A stretch of 11,130 nucleotides of DNA from Pseudomonadota bacterium (GTDB lineage Bacteria > Pseudomonadota > Gammaproteobacteria > Steroidobacterales > Steroidobacteraceae): NCBI GenBank assembly GCA_023433465.1, contig JAEZCR010000010.1, positions 1 to 11,130 on the forward strand, written 5' to 3'. How positions within the stretch are numbered: position 1 is the first letter of the stretch; every line of letters starts with the position of its first letter. The notes under the pieces are model-generated. The model was not told where the DNA came from. It did no database searches and was given only the letters and a program-made list of their open reading frames with translations. The position numbers and the translations under genes are program-made. This document shows positions 6,657 through 11,130 of the stretch, piece by piece.

Positions 6657-7340
6657 ATGCGTAAGGCAATGGTTCTCGGTGTCTTGGCACTTGCGGGAAC
6701 GCTTGCTTCGCCCGCGTTCGCGGCGGACGAGTACACGGGCTTTCGTCTGCAGATGACGCTGGGAGATGAGAATCTCGACGGTGACTTCGTTTACGACCCG
6801 CTCGGCGTGGAGCCGATCAATACGCATCGCTTCGGTTACGGCCTGGGTGGTGGATGGGCGCTCAACCGCTATCTCGCCGTGGAAGCCAACCTGCGCGGCG
6901 GCACGACCTTCAATTCGGACGTTTTTCCGGAAGAACTGCCTGCCATCGAGGTCCTGCCTCTCACCGGCGAGAACAATCCGGCCTTCTTCAAGGTGCGCAA
7001 CGACGTGAAGGGCATCGACGTCTCCGTGGTCGGTTCCCTCTGGATCGGCAAGCGATTCTCGGTTTTCGGCCGTGGCGGCATGTACGCCTGGCGCGCTGAA
7101 ACGTCGTATGCGTGGGGCGATTATGACGCGGCGACGCCGAACAAATTCGTCAACGCGGCCGACGACAACGGCTTCGCGCCGCTGTTCGGTGTCGGCCTGC
7201 AGACGGTTCTCGATGGCGCGCTCGTGCGCTTCGAATACCAGCAGACCGACGTCGGCAACCTGACCCGGGGATCCGACTTCAGGCAGAACGACAACACCAT
7301 ATCCTCGTTCAACTTCAGCATCGTCTGGACGCTGCAGTAA
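6657..7340 (+). CDS. Outer-membrane beta-barrel protein (OmpA N-domain-like), secreted
   Basis: A 227-residue precursor. Residues 1-22 form a clear Sec signal peptide (MRK, a hydrophobic core, then SPAFA before Ala-Asp), so the mature protein has about 205 residues and reaches the periplasm or outer membrane. The mature part alternates polar and aromatic or aliphatic residues in strands: YTGFRLQMTLGD, HRFGYGLGGGWALN, LAVEANLRGG, DVSVVGSLWIGKRFSVFGRGGMYAW, FAPLFGVGLQTVLDGALVRFEYQQ, and a C-terminal strand ISSFNFSIVWTLQ. This matches the small eight-stranded barrel pattern of OmpA-like and OmpW-like porin-domain proteins. There is no peptidoglycan-binding OmpA C-domain. The start is ATG 6657, set by the strong ribosome site and the signal peptide; ATG 6633 would put MSTRRNGL ahead of it. 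It is transcribed alone, between its own promoter region and a strong terminator. Precise role unknown; structural or stress-related barrels are possible. Confidence 0.88.
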   Translation: MRKAMVLGVLALAGTLASPAFAADEYTGFRLQMTLGDENLDGDFVYDPLGVEPINTHRFGYGLGGGWALNRYLAVEANLRGGTTFNSDVFPEELPAIEVLPLTGENNPAFFKVRNDVKGIDVSVVGSLWIGKRFSVFGRGGMYAWRAETSYAWGDYDAATPNKFVNAADDNGFAPLFGVGLQTVLDGALVRFEYQQTDVGNLTRGSDFRQNDNTISSFNFSIVWTLQ

Positions 7341-7361
7341 AGCATCGCGAATAACGAAACC

Positions 7362-7396
7362 AGGGGTCAGTCCGAAAGGACTGACCCCTTTTCTTT
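7362..7396 (+). terminator. Strong intrinsic terminator after the barrel gene
   Basis: A perfect 12-bp stem, AGGGGTCAGTCC (7362-7373) with GGACTGACCCCT (7378-7389), closed by a GAAA tetraloop and followed by TTTTCTTT. It lies 21 bases after the stop. The T-rich side suits + strand transcription. The GGGGTCAG...CTGACCCC form also resembles palindromic repeats scattered in some proteobacterial genomes. Confidence 0.93.
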
Positions 7397-7405
7397 ACCC
7401 CGATC

Positions 7406-7419
7406 CCCCTAACGAGGGG
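7406..7419. repeat. Small stem-loop in the gap before the aldo/keto reductase gene
   Basis: CCCCT (7406-7410) pairs with AGGGG (7415-7419) around AACG. It has no T-run, so it is not a clear terminator. Nothing else recognisable was seen in the rest of this 137-base gap beyond the terminator and the hairpin at 7453-7468. Confidence 0.3.
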
Positions 7420-7452
7420 TGTCCCGGTTTTGCCGCGCGCGCGCATACTTCG

Positions 7453-7468
7453 CCATCCCATCGGATGG
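7453..7468 (+). promoter_or_regulatory. Hairpin overlapping the ribosome site of the aldo/keto reductase gene
   Basis: CCATCC (7453-7458) and GGATGG (7463-7468) form a 6-bp perfect stem with a CATC loop. The 3' arm runs into GGAG (7467-7470), the ribosome site 7 bases before ATG 7478. If transcribed, it could partly hide that site and lower translation. Seen directly; the regulatory role is inference. Confidence 0.35.
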
Positions 7469-7477
7469 AGAACGCGC

Positions 7478-8518
7478 ATGCGGTATCGCAAGCTCGGCAA
7501 TACGGGCCTCATCGTTTCGGAAATGTGCCTCGGCGCGATGACCTTCGGCAGCGGCGAGGGCATGTGGGCGACCGTCGCGGGCGTCGGCCAGGAAGGCGTC
7601 ACCGATCTCATCAAGACCGCGTTCGACCGCGGCATCAATTTCATCGACACCGCCGATTTTTATTCGAACGGCGCGTCCGAAGTCGCGACGGGTCATGCGC
7701 TCAAGTCGCTGGGACTCGCGCGCGACAGCTACGTGCTCGCGACGAAGGTCCTGCTGCGCATGGGCCCGGGCCACAATCAGATCGGGCTTTCGCGTTACCA
7801 CATCATGGAGAACGTGAACGCGAGCCTGAAGCGCCTGCAGGTCGATCACATCGACCTCTACCAGATCCACGGCCGCGATCCATTCACGCCGCTCGAGGAA
7901 ACGCTCGACGCGTTGGATGACTGCGTGCGCGCGGGCAAGGTGCGCTACATCGGCCTGTGCAATCTCTCCGCCTGGGAGATCACCAAGTCACTGTGGATCT
8001 CCGACAAGAAGAACCTCGCGCGCTTCGAAAGCCTGCAGATGTATTACTCGCTCGCGGGCCGCGACATCGAGCGCGAGATCGTACCGCTCGCGAAGGACCA
8101 GAAGCTCGCGATCCTGCCGTGGAGTCCGCTCGCGGGTGGGCTGCTGTCGGGCAAGTTCTCGCGCGAGAATGACAAGCCGGGTGGCGCGCGCCGCGCCACA
8201 TTGGACTTCCCGCCGGTCGACCGTGAACGGGCGTGGCGCGTGATCGACGTGATGCGGCCCATTGCGGCGGATCATCTCGTCTCGGTGGCGCAGGTCGCGC
8301 TCGCGTGGCTGCTCGCCCAGCCGCACGTGACCTCCGTGATCATCGGCGCGAAGAACCGCGATCAGCTGCTCGACAACCTCTCCGCCACCGAGCTCACGCT
8401 GAGCGCGGAGCAGATCAAGGCCATCAGCGAGGCCTCGGCGCTGCCGAGCGAATACCCACAGTGGATGCTCGACCGGCAGTCGGCCGATCGCCTAGGGCAG
8501 GTGAACGGCACCCGCTGA
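7478..8518 (+). CDS. Aldo/keto reductase (NADPH-dependent oxidoreductase)
   Basis: A 346-residue cytoplasmic TIM-barrel enzyme of the aldo/keto reductase superfamily, which interconverts carbonyls and alcohols with NADP(H). The catalytic tetrad is intact: Asp57 and Tyr62 in IDTADFYSNGASE, Lys90 in VLATKVLL, and His131 in LYQIHGRDP. Further family marks are LGNTGLIVSEMCLGAMTFG at the N-terminus, LKRLQVDHIDLYQIH, GKVRYIGLCNLSAWE, AILPWSPLAGGLLSGKF and the cofactor-binding VTSVIIGAKNRDQL. Length and layout resemble the YajO/general-stress-type branch. ATG 7478 has GGAG at the right spacing; a TTG at 7430 in frame would add a non-homologous 16 residues and lie before the ribosome site. The gene stands alone after a terminator and 185 bases before xylB. 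Its position hints at sugar metabolism, but the substrate cannot be told from sequence and it may be an independent detoxifying enzyme. Confidence 0.94.
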   Translation: MRYRKLGNTGLIVSEMCLGAMTFGSGEGMWATVAGVGQEGVTDLIKTAFDRGINFIDTADFYSNGASEVATGHALKSLGLARDSYVLATKVLLRMGPGHNQIGLSRYHIMENVNASLKRLQVDHIDLYQIHGRDPFTPLEETLDALDDCVRAGKVRYIGLCNLSAWEITKSLWISDKKNLARFESLQMYYSLAGRDIEREIVPLAKDQKLAILPWSPLAGGLLSGKFSRENDKPGGARRATLDFPPVDRERAWRVIDVMRPIAADHLVSVAQVALAWLLAQPHVTSVIIGAKNRDQLLDNLSATELTLSAEQIKAISEASALPSEYPQWMLDRQSADRLGQVNGTR

Positions 8519-8523
8519 CACAC

Positions 8524-8591
8524 GGGTCGACAGGGCCGGATACCGATACTGATATCGACCCTCGCCGTGGCCGTCGGCGGGAGGTCGATAT
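8524..8591 (+). promoter_or_regulatory. Overlapping alternative hairpins in the gap before xylB
   Basis: GGGTCGA (8524-8530) can pair with TCGACCC (8555-8561). In competition, ATATCGACC (8552-8560) can pair with GGTCGATAT (8583-8591), with inner arms CGCCG (8563-8567) and CGGCG (8575-8579) lengthening that stem. A small CGATA/TATCG stem (8544-8557) lies inside the first. The middle segment is shared, so the two folds exclude each other. This could be the 3' end of the aldo/keto reductase transcript or an attenuator-like leader of xylBA. Pairing is seen; function is inferred. Confidence 0.4.
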
Positions 8592-8615
8592 GCCCGCGTT
8601 CCCCTGGTTTGTTAT

Positions 8616-8634
8616 GCCCTTTCGGGGGCTTTTT
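8616..8634 (+). terminator. Short terminator-like hairpin before xylB
   Basis: GCCC (8616-8619) and GGGC (8626-8629) enclose a six-base loop and are followed by five T. The stem is only 4 bp, all G-C, so termination would be partial. It may end the aldo/keto reductase transcript, or form the terminator arm of a leader together with the hairpins upstream. Confidence 0.45.
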
Positions 8635-8667
8635 CGGGCCGGAGCGGTCCCCACCGGGCGGCAATTC

Positions 8668-8681
8668 TGATAGCGTTACCG
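8668..8681. promoter_or_regulatory. Candidate LacI-family operator upstream of xylB
   Basis: TGATAGCGTTACCG is an imperfect dyad around a central CG, close to the TGNTANCGNTANCA pattern used by many LacI-family sugar regulators; only the last base departs from it. It lies 22 bases before the xylB start, where a repressor would block transcription until the sugar is present. Xylose operons in several high-GC proteobacteria are controlled by LacI-type XylR proteins, so the site fits, but no regulator gene is in view. Confidence 0.45.
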
Positions 8682-8703
8682 CCGCTCAAAACGCGGGGGG
8701 TTA

Positions 8704-10158
8704 ATGTATCTCGGCATCGATATCGGCACATCGAGTGTCAAGGCCGTCATCGTCGACGACAAGGACACCGTAGTCGAACAGGCGTCCGCGCCATTGAACG
8801 TTTCCCGGCCCCAGGCCGGCTGGTCCGAACAAAACCCCGCCGACTGGTGGTCGGCCACGAATGCCGCGGTCGCCGCGTTGCCGGCCAAACATCGCAAGGC
8901 CGTGCGCGCCGTGGGCCTCTCCGGCCAGATGCACGGCGCCACGCTGCTCGATGCCAGCGACAAGCCGCTCCGTCCGGCCATCCTCTGGAACGACGGCCGC
9001 AGTGAGAAGCAATGCGCGACGCTCGAGAAGACCGAGCCGCGATCGCGCGAAATCACCGGCAACATCGCGATGCCGGGCTTCACGGCGCCCAAGCTCGTCT
9101 GGGTGCGCGAGAACGAGCCCGCCGTATTCAAGGACACGCGTTGCGTGCTCCTGCCCAAGGATTACGTACGCCTGTTGATGACGGGCGAGAAGGCGAGCGA
9201 CTGTTCCGACGCCGCCGGCACGCTCTGGGTCGACGTGGCCAAGCGCAAGTGGTCGCCCGAAATGCTGGCCGCGACAGGCCTGAACGAAACCCACATGCCG
9301 CGCCTGGTCGAGGGCTCGGACGCCACGGGCAATTTGCGCAAGGACGTGGCCGAGGCCTGGGGCATGGATGAAGTCCCGGTGGCGGGCGGCGGTGGCGACA
9401 ACGCCGCGGGCGCGGCCGGCATCGGCGTCATCAAACCCGGCGATGCGTTCCTGTCGCTCGGTACCTCGGGCGTGTTGTTCCTGGTCACGCCGAAATTCCT
9501 GCCGAACTCGGCCAAGGCCGTGCACGCGTTCTGCCACTGCCTGCCGGGCGTGTGGCACCAGATGAGCGTGATGCTTTCGGCCGCGAGCTGCGTCGACTGG
9601 GCCGTGAAACTCACCGGAACCAAGGACGCGGCCGAGCTGCTGTCCAAGGTCGAAGCCCGCAACAGCCTCGCGGGACCGGAGATCTTCCTGCCCTACCTGT
9701 CGGGCGAGCGCACGCCTCACAACGATCCGGCGGCCCGGGGCGTGTTGTTCGGACTCAACCACGACTCGGACGCCGCGGCCATTGGCCAGGCGGTGCTCGA
9801 AGGCGTGGCCTTCGCGTTCGCGGACGGGCTCGATGCACTCATCGAGGCCGGCGCGACCATCGACAAGATTTCCGTCATCGGTGGCGGCGCGCGCTCCATG
9901 TGGTGGGGCGGCGTACTGGCGGCAGCCCTCCGGCGGCCGTTGGTTTATCGCGACGGCTCCGAAGTGGGCCCGGCCTTCGGCGCCGCGCGGCTTGCCCGGA
10001 TAGCCAAAACGGGCGAACGGGCGGAGGATGTGTGCCGGCCGCCGCCGGTCAGGGTCGTCATAGAACCCAATGCCCGCGACATCGAACAGCTGGCGCCGAA
10101 GCGCAAGTGTTTTTCCCAGATTTATCAAGACCTTCGTCCAAGATTTCGAGGAGTTTGA
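8704..10158 (+). CDS. xylB: Xylulokinase
   Basis: A 484-residue FGGY-family kinase, the same length as E. coli XylB. It phosphorylates D-xylulose with ATP to D-xylulose 5-phosphate, which enters the pentose phosphate pathway. The N-terminal domain begins with the phosphate-binding GIDIGTSSVKA (residues 4-14). The sugar-binding GQMHG (Met76-His77) is the xylulokinase-specific pair, followed by ILWNDGRS. The catalytic base is Asp232 in GGGGDNAAGA, matching Asp233 of E. coli. The C-terminal half has LGTSGVLF, the FGGY-type YLSGERTPHNDP loop, and the ATP-site VIGGGARSMWW. ATG 8704 starts directly at the family N-terminus; a G-run (8695-8700) precedes it at short spacing. The gene order is xylB then xylA, with 2 bases between them, so the two are co-transcribed. 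Control is probably by a LacI-type regulator at the site around 8668. Confidence is high because length, motifs and neighbour agree. Confidence 0.97.
   Translation: MYLGIDIGTSSVKAVIVDDKDTVVEQASAPLNVSRPQAGWSEQNPADWWSATNAAVAALPAKHRKAVRAVGLSGQMHGATLLDASDKPLRPAILWNDGRSEKQCATLEKTEPRSREITGNIAMPGFTAPKLVWVRENEPAVFKDTRCVLLPKDYVRLLMTGEKASDCSDAAGTLWVDVAKRKWSPEMLAATGLNETHMPRLVEGSDATGNLRKDVAEAWGMDEVPVAGGGGDNAAGAAGIGVIKPGDAFLSLGTSGVLFLVTPKFLPNSAKAVHAFCHCLPGVWHQMSVMLSAASCVDWAVKLTGTKDAAELLSKVEARNSLAGPEIFLPYLSGERTPHNDPAARGVLFGLNHDSDAAAIGQAVLEGVAFAFADGLDALIEAGATIDKISVIGGGARSMWWGGVLAAALRRPLVYRDGSEVGPAFGAARLARIAKTGERAEDVCRPPPVRVVIEPNARDIEQLAPKRKCFSQIYQDLRPRFRGV
10148..10153 (+). promoter_or_regulatory. Ribosome binding site of xylA inside the xylB end
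   Basis: GAGGAG lies 7 bases before ATG 10161 and within the last codons of xylB. It is much stronger than the site before xylB, consistent with higher output of isomerase than of kinase. Confidence 0.75.
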
Positions 10159-10160
10159 TC

Positions 10161-11130
10161 ATGTCCAGCGCCGCACCCCTGAAGAGGGCTTCCTATTTCG
10201 AAGCCGTCTCTCCCATCAAGTACGAAGGGCCTGAGTCGGACAATCCGCTCGCCTTCCGCCACTACAACAAGGACCAGCTCGTCCTCGGCAAGCGCATGGA
10301 AGATCTCCTGCGTCCGGCGGTGTGTTACTGGCACTCGTTCGCCTGGGACGGCCACGATATTTTCGGCGGCGGCACCTTCGCGCGCCCGTGGAACAACAAC
10401 GGCCCGATGAACGAGGCGAATGCGTGGGCCAAGATGGACGCCGCGTTCGACTTCTTCACGAAGCTCGGCACGCCGTTCTACTGCTTCCACGACGTCGACG
10501 CGATGCCGACGGCGTCGAACATCAAGGAGCACGTCGAGAATCTCGCCAAGACCATCGATCGCCTCGAGAAGAAGCAGGCCGAGACCGGCGTCAAACTACT
10601 CTGGGGCACCGCGAACCTGTTCTCGCACCCGCGTTACATGGGCGGCGCCTCGACGAACCCGGATCCGGATGTGTGGGCATTCGCGGCGACGCAGGTGCGT
10701 CATTGCCTCGACGCCACCAAGCGCCTCGGCGGAGCGAACTACGTGTTGTGGGGCGGCCGTGAAGGTTACGACACGCTGCTCAACACGAACCTCAAGACCG
10801 AGCTCAAGAACTTCGGCCGCTTCCTGCAGCTCGTGGTCGATCACAAGCACAAGATCGGCTTCAAGGGCACGATCCTGATCGAGCCCAAGCCGCACGAGCC
10901 GACCAAGCACCAGTACGACTTCGACACCGCGACCGTGTACGGCTTCCTCAAGTCGATCGGCCTCGAGAACGAAGTGAAGGTGAACATCGAAGCCAACCAC
11001 GCCACGCTCGCGGGCCACAGCTTCGATCACGAGATCGCGATGGCCGATGCGCTCGGCATCTTCGGCTCGATCGACATCAACCGCGGCGATCCGCAGAACG
11101 GCTGGGACACCGACCAGTTCCACAACGATC
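10161..11130 (+). CDS. xylA: Xylose isomerase, class II, 3'-truncated by window edge
   Basis: The first 323 residues of a class II xylose isomerase (full length about 440). It is a metal-dependent TIM barrel that interconverts D-xylose and D-xylulose, and also glucose and fructose. The active-site residues run in the E. coli order with a constant offset of nine: His110 and Asp113 in CFHDVD; Glu241 and Lys243 in LIEPKPHEP; Glu277 and His280 in NIEANHATLAGH; Asp305 in SIDINRGD; Asp316 and Asp318 in GWDTDQFH. The last metal-binding Asp (about residue 348) lies beyond the window. The extended N-terminus (KRASYFEAVSPIKYEGPESDNPLAFRHY, residues 8-35) marks class II rather than the shorter class I. 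The frame is open to the last base. It directly follows xylB and completes the two-step conversion of xylose to xylulose 5-phosphate. A xylose transporter and regulator would be expected nearby, outside the window. Confidence 0.97.
   Translation, partial: MSSAAPLKRASYFEAVSPIKYEGPESDNPLAFRHYNKDQLVLGKRMEDLLRPAVCYWHSFAWDGHDIFGGGTFARPWNNNGPMNEANAWAKMDAAFDFFTKLGTPFYCFHDVDAMPTASNIKEHVENLAKTIDRLEKKQAETGVKLLWGTANLFSHPRYMGGASTNPDPDVWAFAATQVRHCLDATKRLGGANYVLWGGREGYDTLLNTNLKTELKNFGRFLQLVVDHKHKIGFKGTILIEPKPHEPTKHQYDFDTATVYGFLKSIGLENEVKVNIEANHATLAGHSFDHEIAMADALGIFGSIDINRGDPQNGWDTDQFHND

Noticed and set aside
7430..7477. TTG 7430 as start of the aldo/keto reductase
   Set aside because: The family N-terminus MRYRKLGNTG begins at ATG 7478, which has its own ribosome site.
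8424..8670. Small open frames crossing the gap before xylB
   Set aside because: They are arginine- and proline-rich, lack ribosome sites and extend from the aldo/keto reductase gene in other frames; the gap is better read as regulatory sequence.
1..11130. Mobile element, prophage, CRISPR, defence or toxin-antitoxin system
   Set aside because: No transposase, integrase, direct-repeat array or nuclease/toxin-like protein was seen; the genes are metabolic and of uniform base composition.

Overview
The window is high-GC DNA from a Gram-negative proteobacterium. It encodes a signal-peptide-bearing outer-membrane barrel protein, and all genes lie head to tail on the + strand with tight ATGA overlaps. 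The gene mix (GMC oxidoreductases, an acyl-CoA ligase, a xylose operon) and the codon bias suit an environmental catabolic generalist, possibly a gammaproteobacterium of the Steroidobacteraceae/Xanthomonadales type. That placement is a guess from gene content; no marker gene is present. Both ends of the window cut through genes.

Positions 1-6573 form one compact operon of five genes: a GMC flavin oxidoreductase (5' end missing), a DUF3237 protein, a second full-length GMC oxidoreductase, an MFS carrier of the monocarboxylate/oxalate-formate type, and an acetoacetate-CoA ligase-family enzyme. Gaps are 4-bp overlaps or 9-11 bp. Inferred logic: import a small organic compound, oxidise alcohol groups on it with the two flavoenzymes, and activate the resulting acid with CoA. 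The DUF3237 protein is the unknown part. The substrate cannot be read from the sequence.

Positions 6574-7400 hold a monocistronic unit: an 83-bp promoter region with two dyad-symmetric sites, a 227-residue outer-membrane beta-barrel protein, and a textbook intrinsic terminator with a perfect 12-bp stem.

Positions 7478-11130 are a sugar-metabolism region. An aldo/keto reductase with an intact catalytic tetrad comes first. A 185-bp gap follows, with overlapping alternative hairpins, a short terminator-like hairpin and a LacI-family-type operator. Then come xylB (xylulokinase) and xylA (class II xylose isomerase, 3' end cut off), 2 bp apart. XylA and XylB together turn D-xylose into D-xylulose 5-phosphate. 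The role of the aldo/keto reductase in this pathway is not established.

No tRNA, rRNA, CRISPR array, insertion sequence or phage gene was found. No stretch above 300 bases lacks a gene. The least explained parts are the GMC-DUF3237-GMC cassette and the two structured intergenic regions. I see no strong case for a wholly new type of system.
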